In this document: piece after piece, positions 50,663-59,437 of the stretch
Layout of the letters: each line of letters opens with the position of its first letter
Position numbering within the stretch: the first letter of the stretch is position 1
Assembly (NCBI RefSeq): GCF_014243445.1
Contig: NZ_JACLQD010000003.1
Location: 310,001-374,000, forward strand
Length of the DNA stretch: 64,000 nt
Source of the DNA: Paragemmobacter straminiformis
Lineage (GTDB): Bacteria > Pseudomonadota > Alphaproteobacteria > Rhodobacterales > Rhodobacteraceae
Direction of reading: 5' to 3'
Notes under the pieces: model-generated
The model's input: the letters and a program-made list of their open reading frames with translations, nothing else
What the model was told of the DNA's origin: nothing
Databases searched by the model: none
Position numbers and translations under genes: made by a program

Positions 50663-52180
50663 ATGACCCATCCCAAGCCTGTCGTTCTGTGCATCCTCGA
50701 TGGCTGGGGGCTTTCGGAGACGAAGGCGGGGAATGCTCCGGCACAGGCAAATGTGCCGAATTTCAACCGGCTGATGGCGCAGTGCTCGCATGCGACGCTG
50801 GTGACGCACGGGCCGGATGTGGGCCTTCCCACGGGGCAGATGGGCAATTCGGAAGTGGGCCATACCAACATCGGCGCGGGGCGCGTGGTGGCGATGGACC
50901 TTGGCGCGATCGATCTGGCGGTTGAGGACGGGTCCTTTGCCAGAAACGAGGCCCTGCTGGCTTTCGTTGCGAAGCTCAAGGCCACGGGTGGCGCGGCGCA
51001 TCTGATGGGCGTGATCTCGAACGGCGGGGTTCACGGGCATATCGTGCATGTGCTGGCGGCCTGCCGTGCCATCGTGGCGCATGGGGTGCCCGTTCGGGTG
51101 CATGCGGTGACCGACGGGCGGGATGTGGCGCCTTCGTCCGCTGCGGGGTTCATGGCCGAGTTGCAGGCCGGATTGCCCGAGGGTGCGCGGATCGCCACGG
51201 TGATCGGGCGGTATTGGGCGATGGACCGCGACAACCGCTGGGACCGCGTGGGCCGCGCCTTTGCCGCGATGGTGCGCGGCGAGGGCGAACATGCGGCCGA
51301 TGCGGGGGCGGCGGTGGCGCAATCCTATGCCAAGGGCGAGACGGACGAGTTCATCGCGCCGACGGTGCTTGACGGCTATGCGGGCGCGCGGGATGGCGAT
51401 GGCCTGTTCTGCCTGAACTTCCGTGCCGACCGCGCGCGGGAAATCCTTGCCGCCTTGGCGGACCCGTCTTTCAAGGAGTTCGAGACGGGCAAGCGGCCCG
51501 TCTGGGCGGCGGCTCTGGGGATGGTCGAGTATTCCGACACCCACAACGGCTATATGACCACGGCCTATCCGAAGCGGGCGATACCCAACACGCTGGGCGA
51601 GTGGGTGGCGATGGCGGGCAAGACGCAGTTCCGGCTGGCCGAGACCGAGAAATACCCGCATGTGACGTTCTTTCTGAACGGTGGCCGCGAGGTGCCGTTC
51701 GAGGGCGAGGCGCGGGCGATGCCGAAATCGCCCAAGGTGGCGACCTATGACCTGCAACCCGAGATGAGCGCGGGCGAGGTGGCCGACGAACTGGTCGGGG
51801 CCATCGAACATGGCTACGACCTGATCGTGGTGAATTTCGCCAACCCCGATATGGTGGGGCATACCGGTGATCTGGGGGCCGCGATCAAGGCTTGCGAGGC
51901 GGTGGACCGTGGGCTGGGCCGCGCGATGGCGGCTTTGGAGGCGCGGGGCGGGGCGATGGTGGTCTGTGCCGACCACGGCAATTGCGAGATGATGATCGAC
52001 CCCGCGACGGGCGGGCCGCATACGGCGCATACGACGAACCCCGTGCCGGTGATCCTGTTCGGCGGGCCTGCGGGCGCGCGTTTGCGGGCGGGGCGTCTGG
52101 CCGACCTTGCGCCGACGGTGCTGGGGTTGATGGGGCTGCCCCTGCCGCCCGAGATGACCGGGCGCAGCCTGATCGCATGA
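50663..52180 (+). CDS. gpmI: Cofactor-independent phosphoglycerate mutase
   Basis: The 505-residue metalloenzyme interconverts 3- and 2-phosphoglycerate. VVLCILDGWGLSE holds the first metal aspartate, Ser63 in GQMGNSEVGHTNIGAG is the phospho-serine, AVTDGRDVAP and GRYWAMDRDNRWDR are substrate loops, and NPDMVGHTGD and CADHGNCEMM carry the remaining metal ligands. It is complete and of normal family length. Its stop overlaps the start of the EnvC-like gene by 4 nt (ATGA). Confidence 0.97.
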   Translation: MTHPKPVVLCILDGWGLSETKAGNAPAQANVPNFNRLMAQCSHATLVTHGPDVGLPTGQMGNSEVGHTNIGAGRVVAMDLGAIDLAVEDGSFARNEALLAFVAKLKATGGAAHLMGVISNGGVHGHIVHVLAACRAIVAHGVPVRVHAVTDGRDVAPSSAAGFMAELQAGLPEGARIATVIGRYWAMDRDNRWDRVGRAFAAMVRGEGEHAADAGAAVAQSYAKGETDEFIAPTVLDGYAGARDGDGLFCLNFRADRAREILAALADPSFKEFETGKRPVWAAALGMVEYSDTHNGYMTTAYPKRAIPNTLGEWVAMAGKTQFRLAETEKYPHVTFFLNGGREVPFEGEARAMPKSPKVATYDLQPEMSAGEVADELVGAIEHGYDLIVVNFANPDMVGHTGDLGAAIKACEAVDRGLGRAMAALEARGGAMVVCADHGNCEMMIDPATGGPHTAHTTNPVPVILFGGPAGARLRAGRLADLAPTVLGLMGLPLPPEMTGRSLIA

Positions 52181-53286
52181 TCCGCAGGCTGGCCCTTTTC
52201 CTGATGCTGATGGCACAGCCTGCGTTCGCGCAGAGCGTGGCCGAGCAGGCGGGCGAGGCGGCGGCGGATTTGCAGCGGGCGGTTGCGGCGTTGCAAAAGG
52301 CCGAAGGGGCGAAGGACCGCGTCAAGGCGCTGACCCAGACGATCCGCGCCTATGAGGACGGGTTGGGGGTTCTGCGCGAGGCGCTGCGGCAGGCGTCGCT
52401 GCGCGAGACGGCGCTGAACTTGCAATTCGACGCGCAGCGCGACCGCATCTCGCAGCTGGTGGGCGTGCTGTCGCAGCTTGAATCAGAGCCGGGGCCGCTG
52501 TTGCTGCTGCACCCTTCGGGGCCGCTGGGAACGGTGCGGTCGGGGATGATGCTGGCCGATGTGACCCCCGCGATGCAGGCCGAGGCGATGCGGTTGAAGG
52601 GCGAGCTTGAGGAGTTGCGCGACCTGCGCGATTTGCAGCTTGCGGCGGGCGAGACGCTGGCGAACGGGTTGACGCAGGCGCAGGCGGCGCGGTCGGCGCT
52701 GTCGCAGGCGATTTCGGACCGGACGGAATTGCCCAAAGGCTTTGCCGAGGACCCTGCCGCGTTGCGCGGGTTGCTGGAAAGCGCGGATACGCTGGATGCC
52801 TTTGCCTCGGGCCTTGCGCCGGCCGAGGATGACGAGAACTATTTCATCACCGCGAAGGGGCGCTTGCCGCTGCCTGCCCTTGGAACGGTGCTGTTGCGGC
52901 CGAACGAGGCGGATGCGAATGGCGTCGCGCGTCCCGGACTGACGCTGGCGACGCGGCCGCGGGCGCTTGTCACGGCGCCCTGGCCTTCGACGATCCGCTA
53001 TCGGGGGCCGTTGCTCGACTACGGAAATGTGATCATCCTCGAACCCGGCGGGGGCTATCTGTTGGTGATTGCGGGGATGGAGACGGTGTATGGAGAAGTG
53101 GGCGAGGTGGTCGACGCCGGAGCGCCGCTTGGTCTGATGGGCGGGGCGGATCCCGAATTGGCCGATCTGCTTTCGGTTTCGCAAGAAGGTGGTGGCGCAG
53201 CCGAGACGGAAACGCTTTATATGGAAGTGCGGCAGGGGGCCGAACCGGTGGACCCGTCAGAGTGGTTTGCCGAAGCAAGGGATTGA
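52177..53286 (+). CDS. Murein hydrolase activator EnvC-like protein (degenerate LytM/M23)
   Basis: The 369-residue protein has a signal peptide (about 1-19, LALFLMLMAQPAFAQ), a long coiled coil (about 22-190) and a C-terminal LytM fold (about 255-360). In the LytM part, where active M23 peptidases have their metal histidine after a GNVVII-type strand, this reads YGNVIILEPGGGYLLVIAGM, without histidines. It is therefore probably an activator of cell-division amidases, as EnvC is, and not a peptidase. It is coupled to gpmI by a 4-nt overlap and lies 7 nt before ctpA, an order widely kept in alphaproteobacteria. Confidence 0.9.
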   Translation: MIRRLALFLMLMAQPAFAQSVAEQAGEAAADLQRAVAALQKAEGAKDRVKALTQTIRAYEDGLGVLREALRQASLRETALNLQFDAQRDRISQLVGVLSQLESEPGPLLLLHPSGPLGTVRSGMMLADVTPAMQAEAMRLKGELEELRDLRDLQLAAGETLANGLTQAQAARSALSQAISDRTELPKGFAEDPAALRGLLESADTLDAFASGLAPAEDDENYFITAKGRLPLPALGTVLLRPNEADANGVARPGLTLATRPRALVTAPWPSTIRYRGPLLDYGNVIILEPGGGYLLVIAGMETVYGEVGEVVDAGAPLGLMGGADPELADLLSVSQEGGGAAETETLYMEVRQGAEPVDPSEWFAEARD

Positions 53287-53292
53287 AGGCGT

Positions 53293-54639
53293 ATGAAGAA
53301 GTTCGTGATGGCCGCTCTTGGCGGCACCGTGGCAGGGGCGCTTTTGACCACGCAGGTCGCGGGGCCCCTGATCGCGCAGGAAGCCAGCAAGTCGACCACG
53401 GTCTATGAACAGCTTGATCTGTTCGGGGACATCTTTGAACGCATCCGCGCCCAATATGTCGAGGAAGTGGACAGCGAGAAGCTGATTCAGGCCGCGATCA
53501 ACGGGATGCTGACCTCGCTTGACCCGCATTCGAGCTATATGGCGCCGGACGATTTCGCCGATATGCAGGTGCAGACGCGCGGCGAGTTCGGGGGCCTTGG
53601 CATCGAGGTCACGCAGGAAGAGGGTTACATCAAGGTCGTCTCGCCGATGGATGGCACGCCTGCCGACAAGGCGGGGCTGAAGGCGGGCGATTTCATCACG
53701 GCGGTCAATGGCGACAGCACGATGGGGCTGAACCTTGACGAGGCGGTGGACATGATGCGCGGGCCTGTCGGGTCCGAGATCATCCTGACCATCGTGCGCG
53801 AGGGCACGCAGGACCCGTTCGACGTGTCGCTGATCCGCGATACGATCAAGGTCACGGCGGTCAAGGGCCGTGTGGTCGGCAAGACGGTGGTGTTGCGGAT
53901 TTCGACCTTCAACGACCAGACGACCCCCGGGCTTCAGGCCGAGTTGAAGAAGGGCGTGGAAGAGCTGGGCGGCATGGACAATGTCGAAGGCTTCGTGATC
54001 GACCTGCGCAACAACCCCGGCGGATTGCTGACCGAGGCGATCAACGTGTCGGATTCGTTCCTTGAAAAGGGCGAGATCGTCTCGACCCGGGGGCGCAACC
54101 CCAAGGACGGCGAGCGGTTCAACGCAACGCCGGGTGATCTGGCCGGGGGCAAGCCTGTGGTCGTGCTGATCAACGGCGGGTCGGCCTCGGCGTCCGAGAT
54201 CGTGACGGGGGCCTTGCAGGACCATCACCGCGCGATTGTCGTGGGGACCAAGAGCTTTGGCAAAGGATCGGTCCAGACGGTCGTGCCGCTGCGCGGGCAG
54301 GGCGCGATGCGCCTGACCACGGCGCGGTATTACACGCCTTCGGGCCGGTCGATCCAGGCGCTGGGGGTGATGCCCGATATCGTGGTGAACCAGCCCAAGC
54401 CCGCCGATCCGGCCGCCGCGCCGACCGAGGAGCAGAACGCGCAGGGAGGCCGGACGGAAGCGGACCTGAAGGGCATTCTGTCCAACGACTCGATGACGGA
54501 TGACGAGAAGAAGCAGCTCGAGGAAGAGCGCGCCAAGGTCGAGGAAGCCGCAAAGCTGCGGGACGAGGACTACCAGCTTGCCTATGCGGTGGACATCATC
54601 CACGGGCTTTCGACGGTCAACCTGTCGCAGCAGCCCTGA
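53293..54639 (+). CDS. S41 carboxyl-terminal processing protease (CtpA-like)
   Basis: The 448-residue protein has an N-terminal signal/anchor (about 1-27), a PDZ domain (about 95-175; [24 protein letters not shown]) and the S41 protease domain. The catalytic serine is in [13 protein letters not shown] (about residue 298) and the lysine in [12 protein letters not shown] (about 325). It acts in the periplasm on secreted or envelope proteins; in many bacteria Ctp proteases degrade murein hydrolases, which fits the EnvC-like neighbour. A charged Gln/Glu-rich tail follows the protease domain. Its stop overlaps rppH by one base (TGATG). Confidence 0.95.
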   Translation: MKKFVMAALGGTVAGALLTTQVAGPLIAQEASKSTTVYEQLDLFGDIFERIRAQYVEEVDSEKLIQAAINGMLTSLDPHSSYMAPDDFADMQVQTRGEFGGLGIEVTQEEGYIKVVSPMDGTPADKAGLKAGDFITAVNGDSTMGLNLDEAVDMMRGPVGSEIILTIVREGTQDPFDVSLIRDTIKVTAVKGRVVGKTVVLRISTFNDQTTPGLQAELKKGVEELGGMDNVEGFVIDLRNNPGGLLTEAINVSDSFLEKGEIVSTRGRNPKDGERFNATPGDLAGGKPVVVLINGGSASASEIVTGALQDHHRAIVVGTKSFGKGSVQTVVPLRGQGAMRLTTARYYTPSGRSIQALGVMPDIVVNQPKPADPAAAPTEEQNAQGGRTEADLKGILSNDSMTDDEKKQLEEERAKVEEAAKLRDEDYQLAYAVDIIHGLSTVNLSQQP

Positions 54640-55115
54640 TGACGGCGACGGACCTGCCCTATCGCCCCTGCGTGGGCATTGTGCTGATCAACGCGGCCGG
54701 CGAGATTTTCGCCGGCCAGCGGCTCGATTCCACCGCCGATGCGTGGCAGATGCCGCAGGGCGGGATCGATGCGGGCGAGAAGCCGCGCGAAGCGGCCTTG
54801 CGCGAGTTGTGGGAAGAGACGGGGGTGACCGCCGATCTGGTCGAATTTGTCGCCAAGACCGAAGATTGGGTCACCTATGACCTGCCGCCCGAGCTGCTGG
54901 GCAAGGTCTGGGGCGGCAAATACCGCGGGCAGCGGCAGAAATGGTTTCTGTTCCGGTTCAAGGGCCGCGACGACCAGGTGCGGATCGACAGCGAACACCC
55001 CGAGTTCAGCCGTTGGCGCTGGATCGGTGCCGACGAGATGGTCGCCGCGATCGTGCCGTTCAAGCGCGATGTCTATGCGCAGGTGGTGGCGGCCTTTCGG
55101 CCCCACCTTGCCTAG
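54639..55115 (+). CDS. rppH: RNA 5' pyrophosphohydrolase RppH
   Basis: The 158-residue Nudix enzyme begins [17 protein letters not shown], and the Nudix box is complete: [23 protein letters not shown] at about residues 44-66 (written here as one motif, catalytic glutamates in RELWEETG). [12 protein letters not shown] and [11 protein letters not shown] mark the RppH/IalA subfamily. It removes pyrophosphate from mRNA 5' ends and so triggers RNase E decay. As the last gene of the rsfS-to-rppH run it ends exactly where the convergent luciferase-like gene ends. Confidence 0.94.
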   Translation: MTATDLPYRPCVGIVLINAAGEIFAGQRLDSTADAWQMPQGGIDAGEKPREAALRELWEETGVTADLVEFVAKTEDWVTYDLPPELLGKVWGGKYRGQRQKWFLFRFKGRDDQVRIDSEHPEFSRWRWIGADEMVAAIVPFKRDVYAQVVAAFRPHLA

Positions 55116-56159
55116 TTACTGCGCGGCCATCGTCGCATCGGCCAAGAGTTCGCGCACCATCGGGATGACCTTTTCGCCGTAGAGGCGCACGCCCTCGATC
55201 AGGGTGGCGTGCGGCATGGGGCCGGTGGCGTATTTCATGTCGAAACGGGTGACGCCAAGGGCGGTCATCGTGGATGCGATCTTGCGCGCCACGGTTTCGG
55301 GCGAGCCTACGTAAAGCGAGCCGTCGGTGATTTCGCCCATGAAACGGTCGGGGGTGACGGGCGGCCAGCCACGTTCGGAGCCGATACGGTCGAACATCGC
55401 CTTGTAATGCGGCCAAAGCTGTTCGGCGGCCAGTTCGTCGGTGGCGGCGATATGGCCGGGAGAGTGGACGCCGATGGGCTTTGCCTTGCGGCCAAGCTGG
55501 GCGCAGGCGCGGTGATACAGTTCGACATAGGGTTTGAAGCGGCGCGGGTCGCCGCCGATGATGGCGAGCATCATCTGAAGGTCTTGCCGCACGACGCGCA
55601 CCACGGATTCGGGGCTGCCGCCGACGCCGACCCAGACCTGCATTCCGGCGCCCAGAGTGGGGAAAACCTGCTGCGCGTTCAGTGCTGCGCGGGTCTGGCC
55701 CGACCATGTGACGCTTTGGTCGCGGATGAGGCGGGCGAAGAGATCGAGTTTCTCTTCGAACAGAAGTTCGTAATCGTCGAGTTCATAGCCGAAGAGGGGG
55801 AAGCTTTCGGTGAAGGAGCCGCGCCCGAGGATCACCTCGGCCCGGCCGTTCGAGATGGCGTTGAGGGTGGAAAACCGCTGGAAAACGCGGACCGGATCAT
55901 CGGAGGAAAGCACGGTGACGGCCGAGCCGAGGCGGATGCGGCTGGTGCGCGCGGCGATGGCGGCAAGCACGATCTCGGGGGCGGAAACGGCGAAATCGGT
56001 GCGGTGATGTTCGCCCACGCCAAGGAAATGCACGCCGACCTGATCGGCCAGAACGCCCTGTTCGACGACATCGCGCAGCACGGCATCATGGGGTTTGAGC
56101 TTGCCGTCGGGACCGAGAGAGGTGTCGCCGAAGGTATCTAGACCAAGTTCGATCTGCAT
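55116..56159 (-). CDS. LLM-class flavin-dependent monooxygenase
   Basis: The 347-residue protein is a luciferase-like TIM-barrel flavoprotein: LGLDTFGDTSLGPDGK at the start, VGVHFLGVGEHHRTDFAVSAP split around the flavin pocket, SAVTVLSSDDPVRVFQRF, and GRGSFTESFPLFGYEL. Members oxidise aldehydes, alkanesulfonates, nitrilotriacetate or other organics with reduced FMN. The substrate is not evident, and no flavin reductase is next to it. It is a single gene with a 56-nt gap to the NYN gene upstream. Confidence 0.87.
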   Translation of the reverse strand: MQIELGLDTFGDTSLGPDGKLKPHDAVLRDVVEQGVLADQVGVHFLGVGEHHRTDFAVSAPEIVLAAIAARTSRIRLGSAVTVLSSDDPVRVFQRFSTLNAISNGRAEVILGRGSFTESFPLFGYELDDYELLFEEKLDLFARLIRDQSVTWSGQTRAALNAQQVFPTLGAGMQVWVGVGGSPESVVRVVRQDLQMMLAIIGGDPRRFKPYVELYHRACAQLGRKAKPIGVHSPGHIAATDELAAEQLWPHYKAMFDRIGSERGWPPVTPDRFMGEITDGSLYVGSPETVARKIASTMTALGVTRFDMKYATGPMPHATLIEGVRLYGEKVIPMVRELLADATMAAQ

Positions 56160-56215
56160 TTTGAGGCTCCGTAATTATCTTTACGATAACGTCTTTTGCG
56201 GGAAAAGGACAGGGC

Positions 56216-56983
56216 TCAGGCGACGTCGCGCATCTGGAGCTGGCTGCCTGCGCCCGATTTCACCTCGAACCGGCTGATCTTGCGGACGAGGTCGGAGAGC
56301 TTGGCGCTGCCATAGGTGCGGGTGTCGAAATCGGGGTTGGCCTGCGTGATGTATTGGCCGACCTGACCCAGCGAATACCATTCGCCGTCGGGGTCGATGG
56401 CGCGCATGGCCGAAATGATGAGCGGGATCGCCTTGGCCGGGGGTTCCTTGCCGCCCGGTTTGGGGTCGTCGCTGTCCTTGCGGGCGGTGGCGGCGGCGCT
56501 GCGGGGGACCGGATCGGCGGCGGGGGTGTCGGCCTCGTCTGAGGAGCCGAGGTTCTCGACGTAGATGAAGCGTTTGCAGGCCATGCGGAAGGCTTCGGGG
56601 GTTTTCTTTTCCCCGATGCCGAAAACGTCGAGCCCCTGTTCGCGGATGCGCGCGGCGAGGCGGGTGAAATCGCTGTCGGAGGAGACGAGGACGAAACCGT
56701 CGAAAAGGCCCGAGTGGAGGAAATCCATCGCGGCGATGACAAGGCCGATGTCAGAGGCGTTCTTGCCCTTGGTGTTCGAGAATTGCTGGTCTGCGACAAG
56801 GCCGAGGGCCGCGACCTTTTTCGCCCAGCCGCCGAGGCGCTGCGCGGACCAGTCGCCGTAGATGCGGCGGACCGAGGCTTCGCCCAGACTGGCGATTTCC
56901 TCGAAGATCGCTTCGGCATAGCCCGAGGGGACGTTGTCGGCGTCGATCAGGACGGCAAGGCGGGGCGCGCGGGCTTGGGGCAT
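56216..56983 (-). CDS. NYN-domain RNase-like protein with C-terminal LOTUS/OST-HTH domain
   Basis: The 255-residue protein joins an NYN (PIN-like) nuclease domain (about 1-150) to a small winged helix (about 180-250). The nuclease acidic set is present: LIDADNVPSGYAE, NASDIGLVIAAMDFL and LVSSDSDFTRLA. The C-terminal part, IPLIISAMRAI with YITQANPDFDTRTYG and KLSDLVRK, fits the LOTUS/OST-HTH fold that binds RNA in eukaryotic germ-granule proteins. The family (LabA/DUF88-like) is widespread in proteobacteria. It probably cuts structured RNA; its target is unknown and the neighbours do not help. Confidence 0.9.
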   Translation of the reverse strand: MPQARAPRLAVLIDADNVPSGYAEAIFEEIASLGEASVRRIYGDWSAQRLGGWAKKVAALGLVADQQFSNTKGKNASDIGLVIAAMDFLHSGLFDGFVLVSSDSDFTRLAARIREQGLDVFGIGEKKTPEAFRMACKRFIYVENLGSSDEADTPAADPVPRSAAATARKDSDDPKPGGKEPPAKAIPLIISAMRAIDPDGEWYSLGQVGQYITQANPDFDTRTYGSAKLSDLVRKISRFEVKSGAGSQLQMRDVA

Positions 56984-57047
56984 CGGGTTTCCTTACCGTT
57001 GTTTGTGCATGTTTGACCCAAAGCCAGGGCGGGGGAAAGCCCGGTTT

Positions 57048-57086
57048 GGCCGGTGTGATCGGCCGGTGTGATCGGGCGGGGTGATC
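57048..57086. repeat. Three tandem copies of a 13-nt unit
   Basis: GGCCGGTGTGATC at 57048-57060 and 57061-57073 is repeated with two changes at 57074-57086 (GGGCGGGGTGATC); a fourth, decayed copy may follow. It lies in the 223-bp gap between the NYN start and the frmA terminator, in the likely NYN promoter region. A regulatory or slippage role is possible. Confidence 0.65.
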
Positions 57087-57122
57087 GGGCGGCTGGCGAT
57101 GCGCCCGGGGCCGCGGTTGCCG

Positions 57123-57168
57123 TGAGTATTTGGGCAAGGATGAAAAGGGCAGGTCGGGCCTGCCCTTT
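57123..57168 (-). terminator. frmA terminator fused to an interspersed gene-end element
   Basis: On the minus strand a perfect 10-bp stem (AAAGGGCAGG, arms 57168-57159 and 57153-57144) is followed by TTTTCATCC. The tail continues as the same core found after allE: GAGTATTT and GCAAGGATGAA at 57123-57144 on the plus strand. It lies 38 nt past the frmA stop. Confidence 0.75.
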
Positions 57169-57206
57169 GCCGTTGTGCCGTTTGCGCGGGGCGCGGGCCC
57201 CTGCGG

Positions 57207-58343
57207 TCAGTAGACCACGACCGAGCGGATCGATTCGCCCTTGTGCATCAGATCGAAGCCTTCGTTGATGCGTTCGAGGGGCAGGATGTGGGTGATCATC
57301 GGGTCGATCTCGATCTTGCCGTCCATATACCAGTCGACGATCTTGGGAACGTCGGTCCGGCCGCGTGCGCCGCCGAAGGCGGTGCCTTTCCAGATGCGGC
57401 CCGTGACCAGCTGGAAGGGGCGGGTTTCGATGGTGGCCCCTGCGGGGGCGACGCCGATGATGATCGACTGGCCCCAGCCGCGGTGGGTGCATTCGAGCGC
57501 GTCGCGCATCACCTTGACGTTGCCGGTGCAGTCGAAGGAGTAGTCGGCCCCGCCGATCTTGTCGAAGGGGGTCTTGGTCATGTCGACGATGGTCTGCACG
57601 ACCGACTGGCCTTCGGGCAGTTTTTTCGGGTTGACGAAATGGGTCATGCCGAAGCGTTCGCCCCATTGCTTTTTGTCGTCGTTGATGTCGACGCCGATGA
57701 TCATGTCGGCCCCGGCCATCTTGAGGCCCTGAATGACGTTGAGGCCGATGCCGCCCAGACCGAAGACGACTGCCTTCGCGCCGATTTCCACCTTGGCCGT
57801 GTTCAGCACCGCGCCGATGCCGGTGGTGACGCCGCAGCCGATGTAGCAGATCTTGTCGAAGGGGGCGTCATCGCGGACCTTGGCCAGTGCGATTTCCGGC
57901 ACGACCGTGTGGTTGGCGAAGGTGGAGCAGCCCATGTAGTGGTGGATCGGCGTGCCGTCGAGCATCGAGAAGCGCGAGGTGCCGTCGGGCATGAGGCCCT
58001 GACCTTGCGTCGCGCGGATGGCGGTGCAGAGGTTGGTTTTCTGGCTTAGGCAGGACGGGCATTCGCGGCATTCGGGGGTGTAGAGCGGGATCACGTGATC
58101 GCCCGGTTTCAGGGTTTTCACGCCCGGACCGCAGGCGATGACGACGCCCGCGCCCTCGTGCCCCAGAATGGCGGGGAACAGCCCTTCGGGATCGGCGCCC
58201 GACAGGGTGAATTCGTCGGTGTGGCAGATGCCGGTGGCCTTGATTTCGACCAGAACTTCGCCTTCCTTGGGATCGGCGAGGTTCACTTCCATGACCTGAA
58301 GCGGTTTGCCCGGGGCAAGGGCGACGGCGGCGCGTGTACGCAT
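57207..58343 (-). CDS. frmA: S-(hydroxymethyl)glutathione dehydrogenase / class III alcohol dehydrogenase
   Basis: The 378-residue zinc enzyme oxidises the formaldehyde-glutathione adduct to S-formylglutathione with NAD. The catalytic zinc ligands are Cys40 (GICHTDE), His62-Glu63 (GHEGAG) and a cysteine in YIGCGVTTGIGA. The structural zinc cysteines are Cys92, Cys95, Cys98 and Cys106. GLGGIGLNVIQG is the NAD motif. In Rhodobacterales this gene is usually called adhI or flhA and serves methanol, methylamine and general formaldehyde detoxification. S-formylglutathione hydrolase is not in the window. The next gene start is divergent, so the promoter lies at 58344-58476. Confidence 0.96.
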   Translation of the reverse strand: MRTRAAVALAPGKPLQVMEVNLADPKEGEVLVEIKATGICHTDEFTLSGADPEGLFPAILGHEGAGVVIACGPGVKTLKPGDHVIPLYTPECRECPSCLSQKTNLCTAIRATQGQGLMPDGTSRFSMLDGTPIHHYMGCSTFANHTVVPEIALAKVRDDAPFDKICYIGCGVTTGIGAVLNTAKVEIGAKAVVFGLGGIGLNVIQGLKMAGADMIIGVDINDDKKQWGERFGMTHFVNPKKLPEGQSVVQTIVDMTKTPFDKIGGADYSFDCTGNVKVMRDALECTHRGWGQSIIIGVAPAGATIETRPFQLVTGRIWKGTAFGGARGRTDVPKIVDWYMDGKIEIDPMITHILPLERINEGFDLMHKGESIRSVVVY

Positions 58344-58476
58344 GGGTTCCTCCCTGAATCTTTCGGATGGTAGGTTGCCGAAACAGCGCAGGATTGCAAC
58401 GCGGGAAACGGCATAAACAGGTCACGGAACGAAGCGGGCCTTCGGGCGTTTCGGGCAGACAACGGGAGGATGAGCG

Positions 58477-58755
58477 ATGAAGATGGTTTTCTTGGCGGGC
58501 GCGATGATGGCGACGCTTGCGGCCTGCGAGCCGATGGGGGTGCCGGTGGTGGACCAGCCGAACCCGAACCAGTGCGGGGCCTATGATCTGCAATATCTGG
58601 TGGGATCGCCCGATACGGTGTTGCAGACCATGCGGTTCAATAAACCCGTGCGGATCATAAAGCCGGGGATGGCGGTGACGATGGATTACAACCCCGACCG
58701 GATCAATTTCGATCTGGACCGCTACAATATGATCAGCCGCGTCACCTGCGGATGA
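58477..58755 (+). CDS. I78-family peptidase inhibitor, lipoprotein
   Basis: The 92-residue protein has a short signal with lipobox LAAC at Cys17, then the I78 inhibitor pattern: NQCGAYDLQYLVGS, PVRIIKPGMAVTMDYNPDRINFDLD and the terminal ISRVTCG. The two mature cysteines probably form a disulfide. I78 proteins resemble potato inhibitor I and block serine proteases such as subtilisin; as an envelope lipoprotein it could protect against self or foreign proteases, in keeping with the alpha-2-macroglobulin elsewhere in the window. GGGAGG lies 8 nt before the ATG. Confidence 0.9.
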   Translation: MKMVFLAGAMMATLAACEPMGVPVVDQPNPNQCGAYDLQYLVGSPDTVLQTMRFNKPVRIIKPGMAVTMDYNPDRINFDLDRYNMISRVTCG

Positions 58756-58759
58756 GGTG

Positions 58760-58782
58760 CGCCCCCGCGTGATGCGGGGGCG
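58760..58782. terminator. Shared hairpin between convergent I78 and cytochrome genes
   Basis: CGCCCCCGC (58760-58768) pairs perfectly with GCGGGGGCG (58774-58782) over a 5-nt loop. It sits in the 33-bp gap between convergent stops and can serve both genes. Confidence 0.7.
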
Positions 58783-58788
58783 TCGGTC

Positions 58789-59223
58789 TTACATGCGGTA
58801 GGTGGTGTGGCAATCCTTGCAGGCACCACCGACGGCACCCATGCCGGCCTGAACCGCTTCGAGCGAGGTCGCGTCGAGCGCGGTCGCGGCGGCTTCGAGA
58901 GCGCCGGCCTTTTTGGTGAAATCATCCCAGTTCGCCCAGATTTCCGGCTTGGCTTCGTCGGCCGGATCGGCGCCGCCCTGCGTTTCGAAGGTGGCGGGGA
59001 TCTTGGCTGCGGCTTCGACGAGGGCGGCTTTGGCCGCTTCGGCGGCGGCGGCGTCGAAGGCGGTTTTGCCGCCGGCCATGTCGCCGAGGGCCTTGGTGTT
59101 CTTGCCGATGGTTTCCATCAGCTCTTCGCGGGCGATCGCGTTCGGGTCGGTGCGTTCGGCGGCGTAAAGCATGGTGGCGGCCAGCGCGAAGCCGGTGACG
59201 AGGGCTGCTTTGGTGAGTTTCAT
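58789..59223 (-). CDS. Cytochrome c' (class II c-type cytochrome)
   Basis: The 144-residue protein has a signal peptide (about 1-22, ALVTGFALAATMLYA) and a four-helix-bundle pattern ending in the haem motif CKDCH at residues 135-139 followed by TTYRM. A haem site at the extreme C-terminus is the mark of cytochrome c' and related c-556 types. These periplasmic proteins bind NO and help resist nitrosative stress; with only the haem histidine evident as axial ligand, c' is favoured. The ATG at 59223 begins the signal peptide; the longer frame upstream to 59655 lies antisense to imuB. Confidence 0.92.
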   Translation of the reverse strand: MKLTKAALVTGFALAATMLYAAERTDPNAIAREELMETIGKNTKALGDMAGGKTAFDAAAAEAAKAALVEAAAKIPATFETQGGADPADEAKPEIWANWDDFTKKAGALEAAATALDATSLEAVQAGMGAVGGACKDCHTTYRM

Positions 59224-59357
59224 TCTTGCCTGTTCTCCCTGATGACAAACTCCCCCAAGGGGCGGGGGCACGGGTTCGACTATAGGCAGGGGTTGCCCAC
59301 ACGGAAGTGACGTTGTCACGCCATTCGGGCCGGTCACGCGATTGTCAGGAGGGCGGC

Positions 59358-59393
59358 GGGGGAGTGGATGGGGGAGTGGACGCGGGAGTGGAC
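59358..59393. repeat. Three tandem 12-nt units upstream of imuB
   Basis: GGGGGAGTGGAT, GGGGGAGTGGAC and GCGGGAGTGGAC follow one another at 59358-59369, 59370-59381 and 59382-59393. They lie 27 nt upstream of the SOS box. No function is evident. Confidence 0.6.
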
Positions 59394-59419
59394 GGGGCGG
59401 AAGGATTGGCATAAATTCG

Positions 59420-59434
59420 GAACATAACGGGAAC
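59420..59434 (+). promoter_or_regulatory. LexA (SOS) box of imuB
   Basis: GAAC at 59420-59423 and GAAC at 59431-59434 are separated by exactly 7 nt, the direct-repeat LexA site known for Rhodobacter and other alphaproteobacteria. It ends 3 nt before the imuB start codon, so LexA would block transcription or the start region itself. The match is exact and the gene is a DNA-damage gene, which makes the call strong. Confidence 0.85.
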
Positions 59435-59437
59435 ATT

